DNA from: Actinoplanes derwentensis
GTDB taxonomy: Bacteria > Actinomycetota > Actinomycetes > Mycobacteriales > Micromonosporaceae
Direction of reading: 5' to 3'
NCBI RefSeq assembly: GCF_900104725.1
Contig: NZ_LT629758.1
Span: 4,540,501 to 4,604,500, forward strand
Length of the DNA: 64,000 nt
In this document: piece by piece, positions 51,694-60,377 of the stretch
Layout: each line of letters opens with the position of its first letter
Position numbering within the stretch: position 1 is the first letter of the stretch
Program-made: the position numbers and the translations under genes
Notes under the pieces: model-generated
Databases searched by the model: none
What the model was told of the DNA's origin: nothing
What the model saw: the letters and a program-made list of their open reading frames with translations, nothing else

Positions 51694-52923
51694 ATGCGGA
51701 TCGTCTACATCCACCAGTACTACTGCAACCCCGGGATGGCCGGCGGGATCCGCTCGTACGAGCAGGCCCGGCGCCTGGTGGCACGCGGTCACACGGTCGA
51801 CGTGATCACCACCGACATCACCGGAGGCACCCGGGAGCTGGGCTGGCGCACGACCGTCGACGACGGGATCACCGTGCACTGGTTCCGGGTTCCGTACAAC
51901 AACAACATGTCCTTCGCCCGCCGGATCCGGGCCTTCGCCGAGTTCATGGTCCTCGCCGCGGTGAAGGCGGCCCGGCTCAAGGCCGACCTGGTGTTCGCCA
52001 CCAGCACCCCGCTGACCGTGGCGGTGCCCGGAGTGATCGCCGCGAAGCTGCGCCGGGTGCCGTTCGTCTTCGAGGTCCGCGACCTGTGGCCCGAGGTGCC
52101 GATCGAGATGGGCGCGCTGCGCAACCCGGTGCTGCGCAAGGTCGCCGGCGGGCTGGCGGACTTCGCCTACCGCAACGCGACCGAGGTGATCGCCCTGTCC
52201 CAGGGCATGGCCGACGGTGTCGTCGCCCGTCGGCCGGGCACCCCGACCACGGTCATCCCGAACGCCGCCGACCTGGACCTGTTCGCCGTCGACCCGGAAC
52301 GGGTGCGCGCCTTCCGGGCGCAGCACGACTGGCTCGGCGACCGCCCGCTGCTCGTCTACACCGGCGCGCTGGGGGTGGTCAACGGGGTGGAATACCTGGT
52401 CCGGGCGATGCACACGGCCAGCCGGGTGGATCCGGACCTGCGATTCCTGATCGTCGGTCACGGCAAACAGTGGGAGCCCACCAAGGCGCTCGCCGCCGAG
52501 CTGGGTCTTCTCCACAAGGTGGTGCACATGTGGGAGAAGGTGCCCAAGTCGGAGCTGCCGGTGATCCTCGGCGCGGCCACCATGTCCAGCAGCACGGTCC
52601 GGCCGATCCCCGGACTCTGGAACAACTCGGCGAACAAGTTCTTCGACGCACTGGCCGCGTCCCGGCCGATCGCCATCAACCACGGCGGCTGGCAGGCCGA
52701 CCTGCTCCGCGAGACCGGCGCCGGTCTGGTGCTGGACCCGGCGGACACCGAGAAGGCCGGCGCCGAGCTGGCCGTTCACCTGCGCGACGAGGTGTGGCTG
52801 AGACAGGCCCGCGACGCCGCGCACCGGCTGGCCGTGGAGCAGTTCTCCCGCGACCTGCTCTTCGAGAAGTTCGAGGCCGTCCTGACCAGGGCGAAGCCCG
52901 AAGTCCAGCACGCTCATCGCTAA
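51694..52923 (+). CDS. Glycosyltransferase family 4 (WbuB-like)
   Basis: A 409-aa GT-B enzyme; ATG 51694 directly follows the aminotransferase stop. The N-terminal IHQYYCNPGMAGGIRSYEQARRL and FEVRDLWPEVPIEMG are typical of WbuB/CapM-like transferases that build cell-surface glycans. The C-terminal donor-binding part has LVYTGALGVVNG, IVGHGKQW and a late NNSANKFFDALAASRP. Confidence 0.92.
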   Translation: MRIVYIHQYYCNPGMAGGIRSYEQARRLVARGHTVDVITTDITGGTRELGWRTTVDDGITVHWFRVPYNNNMSFARRIRAFAEFMVLAAVKAARLKADLVFATSTPLTVAVPGVIAAKLRRVPFVFEVRDLWPEVPIEMGALRNPVLRKVAGGLADFAYRNATEVIALSQGMADGVVARRPGTPTTVIPNAADLDLFAVDPERVRAFRAQHDWLGDRPLLVYTGALGVVNGVEYLVRAMHTASRVDPDLRFLIVGHGKQWEPTKALAAELGLLHKVVHMWEKVPKSELPVILGAATMSSSTVRPIPGLWNNSANKFFDALAASRPIAINHGGWQADLLRETGAGLVLDPADTEKAGAELAVHLRDEVWLRQARDAAHRLAVEQFSRDLLFEKFEAVLTRAKPEVQHAHR

Positions 52924-52936
52924 GGGGACAGTCACC

Positions 52937-54496
52937 GTGGAACTCCGTGCCTACGTGCGGGCCTGCCGGCGTCGATGGCTCTGGCTCGTGGCGCCCGTCC
53001 TGGTGGCGGTCGCTGTCGCGGCCGGCTTCACCATGGCCGGTGCGCCGGGGCACAAGTCGTCGATGGTGCTGTTCGTCAGCTCCGGAAACAGTGATCCGGA
53101 TGCCGGAGCGCGACGGCTCAACTCGTACATCGCCCTGCTCACCGGTCCGCGGGTGGCGCAGGCGGTGGTCGACCGGATGGGCCCGGAGATCACCCCGGAC
53201 CAGGTGCAGCAGAGTCTGTCCGCGCAGATCCGGGAGGGCACCGACCTGCTGGAGATCGCCGCCACCGACCCGTCCGCCGAGCGCAGCAGACAGATCGTCA
53301 CCACCGCCGCGTCGGTGCTGGTCGGCCTGGCCCGGCAGATCGGTGCCCCGGTCGGCCCGAACGACGGCCCGGCGCCGCAGATCTCGATCGTGCAGGACGC
53401 CGTGACCACCCGGGAGCCGGACAATCTGGCCCGCAACGCCGGTTTCGCGGCGGTGCTGGGCCTGCTCCTCGGGGCGGTCGCGGTCGCGGGCCGGGAGGTC
53501 GGCGCGCGCACCGTCGCCGAGGAGGACGACCTGCGCCGGCTGGGCCTGGAGACGGTCGGCACCATCTCGATCGGTGGCCGGTCCCGCTCCGGCAACCCGG
53601 ATCAGGCGCTCGCCGAGGCGTTCCGGCGCCTGCGCAGCCTGCTGCCGGTCCTCGCCGATCCGGTCGAGGTGCAGAGCACCCCGGCCCGTCGCGGCCGGTC
53701 GCTGCTACTCACCGGGGCCAGCCGCAAGGAGGGCACCACCGCTGTCACCTGTGGTCTGGCGATAGCGATGGCCGAGACCGGAGCCCGGGTGGCGCTGATC
53801 GACGCGAACATGCGCACCCCGGGGATCGGCCGGTACCTGTCGCTGGACAGCGCGCCCGGTCTGGCCGAGGTGCTGGCCGGGACGGCCCGGGTGCCGGACG
53901 TGCTGCAGGACTCGCTCGGTGGCCGGGTGACCGTGCTGCCGGCCGGGGAGAACGCGCCCGATCCCGGTGAGCTGCTGGCGTCGCCCCGGCTGTCGGCGAC
54001 CGTGCGGACCCTGACCGAACGCTACGACATCGTGCTGGTGGACGCGCCCGCCCTGCACGGGGCGGCCGACGCGGCCGTGCTCAGCCAGGTGACCGACGGA
54101 GCGCTGCTCGTGGTGCGGGCCGGGCGTACCCGTACCGCCGATGTGGAGAAATCTCTCGACCTGCTGAAACGGGTCGGCGCCAAGCTGGCCGGGGCGGTGC
54201 TGAACGCGCTGCCGCGCAAACTGCCGGCCGACGGCTCCTGGCAGGGGCAGGCCGAGGTCACCGGGGCGGACAGCCCGGACCTGGTGTTCGGACTGGACCC
54301 GGCCCAGTCGCCGCGGCTGGACGACACGTTCGTCTCGCTGCCGCCGGTCGGGATCGCCCGTGGCCGGGCCCGGGTGGCCGATCCGGAGATCGAGGCCTCG
54401 GAGCCGGACCCCGGCGAGGGCAAACCGGAGGAGAAGGTTCCCGCACAGCGCAGCGGCGACGACAACGCGGACGAGGAGCGGCAGCGCAGTGAGTGA
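52937..54496 (+). CDS. Wzz/Wzc-like chain-length protein with degenerate ATPase
   Basis: 519 aa, GTG start. An N-terminal Wzz region with two membrane helices (aa 16-35 and about 167-186) is followed by a BY-kinase-like ATPase. Walker A' (VALIDANMRTPG) and Walker B (IVLVDAP) are present, but the P-loop reads SRKEGTTAV where active enzymes have xGEGKST, so the key lysine is missing. The C-terminal tail is acidic (EASEPDPGEGKPEEK) and has no tyrosine cluster. It likely controls chain length or export without tyrosine kinase activity. Confidence 0.88.
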   Translation: MELRAYVRACRRRWLWLVAPVLVAVAVAAGFTMAGAPGHKSSMVLFVSSGNSDPDAGARRLNSYIALLTGPRVAQAVVDRMGPEITPDQVQQSLSAQIREGTDLLEIAATDPSAERSRQIVTTAASVLVGLARQIGAPVGPNDGPAPQISIVQDAVTTREPDNLARNAGFAAVLGLLLGAVAVAGREVGARTVAEEDDLRRLGLETVGTISIGGRSRSGNPDQALAEAFRRLRSLLPVLADPVEVQSTPARRGRSLLLTGASRKEGTTAVTCGLAIAMAETGARVALIDANMRTPGIGRYLSLDSAPGLAEVLAGTARVPDVLQDSLGGRVTVLPAGENAPDPGELLASPRLSATVRTLTERYDIVLVDAPALHGAADAAVLSQVTDGALLVVRAGRTRTADVEKSLDLLKRVGAKLAGAVLNALPRKLPADGSWQGQAEVTGADSPDLVFGLDPAQSPRLDDTFVSLPPVGIARGRARVADPEIEASEPDPGEGKPEEKVPAQRSGDDNADEERQRSE

Positions 54497-55778
54497 ACTG
54501 CGGGTCGAGAGCCCCACGACTTCGGAGGACGGCCCACGACGGGGCGATCCGGTCGCCCTGTTCGGCAAAGTGATCCGGGAGCCGTCGGTCCAGCTGCTGG
54601 CCTCGCAGATCCTCACCGGTGGCGTGGCGATGGCCGCGAACATCCTGATGGTCCGGTCGCTCACCCCGAGTGACCGTGGTGAGGTCGCGCTGATGCTGCA
54701 GGTGGTGTACCTGGCCACCCAGTTGCTGCTGTTGGGGACCGAGCGCAGTTTCGTGGCGAGCTATCACAACGTGTCGCCGGCTCCGGCGGTCCGTGCCTAC
54801 GTGCGGCTGCTGGCCGTACCCACGCTGGTCTTCCTGGGGGGTGCGGTGATCTGGCAGGTCGTGGCGCCGCACCGCCTCACGCCGGGTCCGCTGATCGTCG
54901 CGATGCTCGCCTGGTTCGCGCTGATCGAGGCGGCCAGCCTGGCCACCCGGTCGATCGCGATCGCGGTGGGCCGGGTCCGGGACTTCCTGGCGGCCCGGGT
55001 GATCGAGGCGTTGTTGCTGCTCGCCATGTTGGTCGGGCTGTACGTCACCGAGGCGCACCACCCGGAGATGTGGTTCCTCGGCTACGTGATCGCGGGTGCC
55101 ACCCCGACGGTGATCTACCTGTGGATCTGGTTGCGGCTGCCGGTCCTGGAGGGGTCCACGCCGGTCACCGCGGACGAGAACCGGCGGGTCCGTAAGGAGG
55201 GGCTGTCGCTGTTCCCGGCGGCGTTGTCGAACATGGCGATGCTGCGGGTGGACCGGCTCGTCATCCCGGCGCTGGCGTCGACGGCGGCGCTCGGCCACTA
55301 CACGGCGGTGGCGACGATGACCGAGCTGCTGGCCTGGCCGATCCGGGCGTACGCCGACTCCCGGCTCGGCAAGTGGCGGGCCGCGCATCAGGACGGCGGT
55401 CTGCGGGCCGGCCCGATCGTGCTGATGGCCGCCCTGTACGTGCTGGTCGTGGTCCCGATGGTGGCGGGCGGCCTGTACCTGATGATCGAGCCGCTGTTCG
55501 GGCACGAGTACGCGGACGCCAAAGTCGTGGTGCTGCCGCTGGTGGTGGCGGCCGGGTTGTACGCGGTGTCGAGGGTCAGCCTGGGCCTGCTGATCGCGAA
55601 GGGCCACGGCGGCCTGGTGTCGGCCGCTGAGATCGCCGGTTTCGTGGTCAGTTTCGCCGCCTACCTGCTGCTCATCCCGAAACACGGGATCCTCGGGGCG
55701 GCCTGGGGCTCGCTCGCCGGTTACGGCGCCTGCCTGGTGTTCGCCATCGCGGCCAGCCGGATCGTGGGCCGGCGGTGA
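54489..55778 (+). CDS. Polysaccharide flippase (Wzx/MATE-like)
   Basis: 429 aa from GTG 54489 (8-bp overlap). About 12-14 membrane helices; the N-terminal part QLLASQILTGGVAMAANILMVRSLTPSDRGEVAL is typical of oligosaccharide flippases. It should move lipid-linked repeat units to the outer face of the membrane. Confidence 0.9.
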   Translation: MSELRVESPTTSEDGPRRGDPVALFGKVIREPSVQLLASQILTGGVAMAANILMVRSLTPSDRGEVALMLQVVYLATQLLLLGTERSFVASYHNVSPAPAVRAYVRLLAVPTLVFLGGAVIWQVVAPHRLTPGPLIVAMLAWFALIEAASLATRSIAIAVGRVRDFLAARVIEALLLLAMLVGLYVTEAHHPEMWFLGYVIAGATPTVIYLWIWLRLPVLEGSTPVTADENRRVRKEGLSLFPAALSNMAMLRVDRLVIPALASTAALGHYTAVATMTELLAWPIRAYADSRLGKWRAAHQDGGLRAGPIVLMAALYVLVVVPMVAGGLYLMIEPLFGHEYADAKVVVLPLVVAAGLYAVSRVSLGLLIAKGHGGLVSAAEIAGFVVSFAAYLLLIPKHGILGAAWGSLAGYGACLVFAIAASRIVGRR

Positions 55779-56962
55779 AGACTCCGGGACTGCTGCTGAT
55801 CCTGGTCGCGATCGGTGGCCGGTACACCCTGGACCGGGCCGGGCTGCTCGAACTGGCCTGGGTGGACCTGCGGGTGATCGGCCTGATCGTCGCCCTGGTA
55901 TTCCTCTCCCTGTCGATGACCGGCCGCCGGGTCGCGGGATTCCATAAACGCGAGGGCTGGCTCCTGGCCGCCCTGCTCTTCTTCGTGTACCAGATCTCGT
56001 CGGCGCTGTGGGCCCCGCCGGCCGCCCGGGTCGGCCCGCAGGTCCTCGACCTGGTGCTGCTGATCGTGCTGCTGCTGGCGTTCTACGTGTACGCGATGAA
56101 CGACCCGGAGAACGTCGTCCGGTTCACCTTCCAGTTGCTGTTCGTCACCGCGATCGTCTACGCACTGGCCGCGATCTTCATCAGCGGGCCGGGCGAGCAG
56201 GGCCGGTACTCGGCGTTCGGTGGCGGCCCCAACGTGTTCGCCCGGATCGAGGTGCTCGGGGTGATCTCCGCGGTCGGCCTGTTCATGCTGACCGGGCGGA
56301 AACTGCCGCTGCTGGTGATTCCGCTGTTCCTGCTGGCCACGGTGCTGTCCGGGTCTCGGGGCACGCTGGTCGCCGGTGGCGCGGTGGCCGGAGTCGCCCT
56401 GTTGAAGCTGCGCCGGAAGGTGAGCGCCACCGCGGTCGCGGCGACCGGGGCGGTGGCGGTGCTCACGGTCGGGGTGATCTGGGCGCTGGCCCCGCCCGAG
56501 TTCACCAGTCTCTTCCAGGAACGATTCGTTGAGCAGACCGTGCAGGAACAATATCTCTCCGGGCGCACCGACATCTGGCTCGCCGCCCTTCGCATGTTCG
56601 CCGACTACCCGATCGAAGGTTCCGGCCTGGACGGGTTCTACGGGCTGATCGGGGTCAACCAGGCCGTCGAGTACCCGCACAACTATCTGCTCGCCGTCGC
56701 CGCCGAGGGCGGGCTGGCCGGGCTGGGCCTGATGACCGCGTCGATCCTGCTGTGGACCCGGGTCGTCCGGGGTGGCGGGTTCCGGCCGCAGCTCACCGGC
56801 CTGGCCGTGGCGGCGACGGTGTTCGTGGCGCTGAGCAGCCTGTTCTCCGGTGACTACTACGATTCGCGGCTGGCCTGGATGTTCGCGGCGATGGCGGCGG
56901 CGGCCGCGCTGGTCCCGGTTTCCGCTGCCGGGACGCCGAAACCGCTGGAGATGGCCCGATGA
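55775..56962 (+). CDS. O-antigen ligase/polymerase (Wzy-like)
   Basis: 395 aa, GTG start overlapping the flippase stop. About 10-11 membrane helices with a large outside loop bearing the Wzy_C pattern SGRTDIWLAALRMFADYPIEGSG and EYPHNYLLAVAAEGG. It should polymerise or ligate flipped repeat units. It completes a Wzx/Wzy/Wzz set. Confidence 0.9.
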   Translation: MKTPGLLLILVAIGGRYTLDRAGLLELAWVDLRVIGLIVALVFLSLSMTGRRVAGFHKREGWLLAALLFFVYQISSALWAPPAARVGPQVLDLVLLIVLLLAFYVYAMNDPENVVRFTFQLLFVTAIVYALAAIFISGPGEQGRYSAFGGGPNVFARIEVLGVISAVGLFMLTGRKLPLLVIPLFLLATVLSGSRGTLVAGGAVAGVALLKLRRKVSATAVAATGAVAVLTVGVIWALAPPEFTSLFQERFVEQTVQEQYLSGRTDIWLAALRMFADYPIEGSGLDGFYGLIGVNQAVEYPHNYLLAVAAEGGLAGLGLMTASILLWTRVVRGGGFRPQLTGLAVAATVFVALSSLFSGDYYDSRLAWMFAAMAAAAALVPVSAAGTPKPLEMAR

Positions 56963-58086
56963 AGCGCCGGGTGATCCTGGCCGCCGGGCTCGGCGGGGTG
57001 ACGGTCGCCGGGGCGTACGGGCTGCACGCGGTCCGGGCCCGCGACGACGAACCCGAGTGGCTCGAACCGATCCCGGCCGCTCCGCCCGCCGAGCAGGACA
57101 CCCGGAAGGTCAAGCCGGTGACGTACTGGACCGGGGTCTTCATGAAGAGCTGGGACTACGCCTACGGCAACGCGACACCGCTGAGCCGGTCCAAGGACAG
57201 CCGCGACCACTACGACCTGGCCTACGACGTGGACGCGTGCACGGCGATGTTCCGGGCCACCGGCCAGAACCGTTTCCTGGACCGGGCGCTGCTCTGGATG
57301 GAGAACACGGTCGCCGCGGCGCAGCCGTGCACCGCGCTGAAGAACAGTTCGTTCAAGGACCGCTATCAGGGCTGGGCGTCCAGCCAGGCCGGTGGCGGTG
57401 GTGACGAGGTGCCGCTCTACGAGAGCTACCTCTGGCGGTACGGCACCAGCCTGCTCGTGGCCATGAAGGACCTGACCGACCCCGGTTACCAGGCCCGCTA
57501 CCGGCGGCTGCTCGCGTTCGCCGAGACGAACCTCTTCGACAAGTGGTACGCCCGCAACCCGGAGAGCAGCATGTACCGCGAGCGCACCCACATGTCGTCG
57601 CACTGGGCGCTGATCGCGATGAACCTGGCTCTGCTCACCGCCGACCAAGGCCGCCGGTCCCGCTGCAACGAGGTCGTCGACAAGATCAGCAGCCAGTTGC
57701 GGCGGCAGTTGCGGCGCAATCCGGTCGAGCCGACGGCCTGGTTCTGGAGTGACGTCTGGGGTTCGGCGAAACGCCCCGGGCAGGACGTCGGCCACGGCAA
57801 CGCGGTCATCACGTACGTCGCCGAGGCCCGTGATCGTGATCAGGGCTGGTCGGCGGCGGACGTGGCGGCCTTCGGCACCCTGCTCACCAAGGTCATCTGG
57901 CCCGGCGGGAACACCTATCACGCCTATGTGGACGGGACCGGCACCGACAACGGCTGGTGGTCCGACGGTTTCGTGAAACTGGGCCGCTACGACCCGGCCG
58001 TGCAACTTCGGCTGGAGAGACACCAGGTGGTGAACGATCAGTTCGCCGCGAACATGGCGCTCAACGCTCGGCTGCTACTCACCTGA
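56959..58086 (+). CDS. Exported alpha/alpha-toroid-like protein (possible polysaccharide-degrading enzyme)
   Basis: 375 aa, ATGA overlap. An N-terminal membrane or signal segment (RRVILAAGLGGVTVAGAYGL) is followed by a helical, aromatic-rich domain with repeated helical pairs: YDLAYDVDACTAMFRATG, YESYLWRYGTSLLVAM, HMSSHWALIAMNLALLT, GHGNAVITYVAEA, DNGWWSDGFVKLG. This looks like an alpha/alpha-toroid as in lyases or GH-type enzymes. It may trim or release the polymer outside the membrane. No family is certain. Confidence 0.7.
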   Translation: MKRRVILAAGLGGVTVAGAYGLHAVRARDDEPEWLEPIPAAPPAEQDTRKVKPVTYWTGVFMKSWDYAYGNATPLSRSKDSRDHYDLAYDVDACTAMFRATGQNRFLDRALLWMENTVAAAQPCTALKNSSFKDRYQGWASSQAGGGGDEVPLYESYLWRYGTSLLVAMKDLTDPGYQARYRRLLAFAETNLFDKWYARNPESSMYRERTHMSSHWALIAMNLALLTADQGRRSRCNEVVDKISSQLRRQLRRNPVEPTAWFWSDVWGSAKRPGQDVGHGNAVITYVAEARDRDQGWSAADVAAFGTLLTKVIWPGGNTYHAYVDGTGTDNGWWSDGFVKLGRYDPAVQLRLERHQVVNDQFAANMALNARLLLT

Positions 58087-58112
58087 GCACGACGCCGGAG
58101 GGAGACATCGAC

Positions 58113-59123
58113 ATGACGGCAACGCTGCTGGAACCGGCGGCACGCGAGTGGAAGGAGACGCTCCAGCACGTCGGGCACGACATGTACCACGTGCCGGATT
58201 ACGTCGTCCTCGACGCCCGGCTCTACGGCGGCACACCTGCCGCGTTCCATTACGAGCGGGAGGGGCGGCGGTTGCTGGTCCCGCTCATCCTGCGGGACAT
58301 CCCGGATTCGGACTTCAAGGACGCGATCTCGCCGTACGGCTACCCGGGTCCCGTCTGTTCCACGTCCTCTCTCCCGTTCTGGGAGGAAGCCTGCAGCGCC
58401 TTCGTGGACTCCCTTCGCGATTTGCGAATTGTGTCCGCTTTCATCCGCCTACATCCGCTTCTTGCTACCCCGGCTCTCTCGTCGCACGGGAAACTGGTCC
58501 ACCACGGTGAGACCGTCTCGATGGACCTGACCGTCTCCGAGGACGAGATGTGGAAACAGACCCGCGCCGACCACCGCAACCACATCAACCGGGCCAAACG
58601 TGCCGGCACCGAGATCGTCTTCGATGACTGGAGCCGGCTCGGCGAGTGGGTGGAGGTATACCACGACAACATGCGGCGGGTCGGCGCCACCTCGTACTAC
58701 TTCTTCACCCGCGAGCACCTGGAAGCCCTGCACGACGCGGTCGGCGACCGGATGCACCTGGTCGTGGCGTGTGAGGACGGGGAGGTGGTCGGTGGCAACA
58801 CCTTCTTCTCGTACGACGGGATCGCCACCGGCTACGTGTCCTCGACCCGCCGGGCCCCGAAACGGTACGCCGACGAACTGCTCTACGACTCGGTCCGGCG
58901 CTGGTGCAAGCAGCGCGGTGACCGGGTGTTCCACCTGGGCGGCGGCAAGGGCGGGGCGAACGACTCGCTCTTCTCGTACAAGGCCGGGTTCTCGCCCAGC
59001 CGCAACCCGTTCCACACCTGGCGGGTGATCACCGACCCGGCCGTCTATGACCGGCTGGTGCGCGAGCGCCGCCCGGAGGCCGATCCGGCCGACCTGACCA
59101 CCACCTTCCCGGCCTACCGTTAG
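58113..59123 (+). CDS. FemAB-like GNAT acyltransferase, copy 1
   Basis: 336 aa from ATG 58113 behind GGAGGGAGA. The FemAB/GNAT pattern is clear: AISPYGYPGPV, TRADHRNHINRAKRAGTEIVFDDW, YHDNMRRVGATSYYFF, GEVVGGNTFFSY, LGGGKGGANDSLFSYKAGFS. These enzymes transfer aminoacyl or acyl groups to amines, often sugar or peptide. FemAB-like genes of this type occur in some exopolysaccharide loci. A close paralogue lies two genes downstream. Confidence 0.87.
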   Translation: MTATLLEPAAREWKETLQHVGHDMYHVPDYVVLDARLYGGTPAAFHYEREGRRLLVPLILRDIPDSDFKDAISPYGYPGPVCSTSSLPFWEEACSAFVDSLRDLRIVSAFIRLHPLLATPALSSHGKLVHHGETVSMDLTVSEDEMWKQTRADHRNHINRAKRAGTEIVFDDWSRLGEWVEVYHDNMRRVGATSYYFFTREHLEALHDAVGDRMHLVVACEDGEVVGGNTFFSYDGIATGYVSSTRRAPKRYADELLYDSVRRWCKQRGDRVFHLGGGKGGANDSLFSYKAGFSPSRNPFHTWRVITDPAVYDRLVRERRPEADPADLTTTFPAYR

Positions 59124-59132
59124 GAGCCCGCC

Positions 59133-60362
59133 ATGCGGATCACCTGCGTCGGCGGCGGTCCCGCCGGCCTCTACTTCGCGACCCTGGCCAAACTCGCCAA
59201 CCCCGAGCACGAGGTCACCGTGCTGGAACGCAACCCGTCCGGGGTCACCTGGGGCTGGGGTGTGGTGTTCTGGGACGACCTGCTCGACGACCTGTTCACC
59301 TACGACCCGGTCAGCGCGCAGCGGATCTGGGACGCCGCGTACAAGTGGGACGAGTACGAGGTCCGCGCCACCGGCAAACCCGACACCCACCTGGCCGGGT
59401 ACGGCTTCAGCATGGGCCGGCACCGGCTGCTGGAGATCCTCGGCGAACGGGCCGCCGAAGTGGGCGTGCGCGTCAGCTACTCCGACGAGCTGACCGACCC
59501 CGCCGACCTGCCGCCGGCCGACCTGATCGTGGCCTGCGACGGGGCGCGCAGCCGGATCCGCGAACAGCACGCCGAACACTTCGGCGCCGAGGTGGAGATC
59601 GCCAGGAACAAGTACATCTGGCTGGGCACCCCGAAGGTGTTCGACACGTTCACCTTCGGGTTCGAGAAGACCGAGGCCGGCTGGGTGTGGTTCCACGCCT
59701 ACCCGTTCAACGGCACCACCAGCACGTTCATCGTCGAATGCACGCCCGCCACCTGGGCGGCCCTGGAGTTCGGTTCGCTCAGCGCCGAAGCCGGCTGCGC
59801 CCGCCTGCAGAGCATCTTCGCCGCCCACCTCGACGGCTCCCCGCTCGTCGACCACCGGGCCGAGGTCGGCGGCACCGGCTGGCTCAACTTCCGGCGGGTC
59901 ACCGCCCAGCGCTGGGACCACGGCAACGTCGTGCTGATGGGGGACTCGGCGCACACCACCCACTTCGCGATCGGGTCCGGCACCAAACTGGCCCTGCAGG
60001 ACGCGATGGCCCTGGCCGACGCGATCGCCGCCGGGGACGATCTGCCGGTGGCCCTGGAACGGTACGAGCACCGCCGCAAGGCCGCGCTCGCCCCGCTGCA
60101 GCGCGCGGCCCGGGCCAGCAGCGCCTGGTTCGAACGGATGCCCGAGTACGCCGAACTGCCGGCCCGGCGGTTCTCCTACGCGCTGTCGAACCGGCGCGGC
60201 GAATACCCGACGTGGCGCTACCTGCTGCACCTGTCGACGCAGAGCACCATTCCCCGCGCGCTGCTGCGGTGGACACTGAGCGCGCGCCGGTCCAGCCGGG
60301 CCCGGCGCCGAGAGACGACCGATTCCGTGGCGGCGGCGCGGGCGATACCCCATACGGCATGA
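59133..60362 (+). CDS. FAD-dependent aromatic-type monooxygenase
   Basis: 409 aa. N-terminal FAD motif GGGPAGLYFATLAKL, then GFSMGRHRLLEIL, VACDGARSRIRE and second FAD motif MGDSAHTTHFAIGSGTKLALQDA. It is closest in style to the salicylyl-CoA or anthraniloyl-CoA hydroxylase group of flavin monooxygenases. It sits between two FemAB-like paralogues in the polysaccharide operon (9-bp and 15-bp gaps). It could hydroxylate an aryl or acyl group used for polymer decoration; this is inference. Confidence 0.88.
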   Translation: MRITCVGGGPAGLYFATLAKLANPEHEVTVLERNPSGVTWGWGVVFWDDLLDDLFTYDPVSAQRIWDAAYKWDEYEVRATGKPDTHLAGYGFSMGRHRLLEILGERAAEVGVRVSYSDELTDPADLPPADLIVACDGARSRIREQHAEHFGAEVEIARNKYIWLGTPKVFDTFTFGFEKTEAGWVWFHAYPFNGTTSTFIVECTPATWAALEFGSLSAEAGCARLQSIFAAHLDGSPLVDHRAEVGGTGWLNFRRVTAQRWDHGNVVLMGDSAHTTHFAIGSGTKLALQDAMALADAIAAGDDLPVALERYEHRRKAALAPLQRAARASSAWFERMPEYAELPARRFSYALSNRRGEYPTWRYLLHLSTQSTIPRALLRWTLSARRSSRARRRETTDSVAAARAIPHTA

Positions 60363-60377
60363 ACGAAGGGATGACCG

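Noticed and set aside
55257..58086. Exosortase or PEP-CTERM signal linked to the polysaccharide locus
   Set aside because: FemAB and deacetylase genes raised this, but no exosortase-like or PEP-CTERM tail sequence is present in the window.
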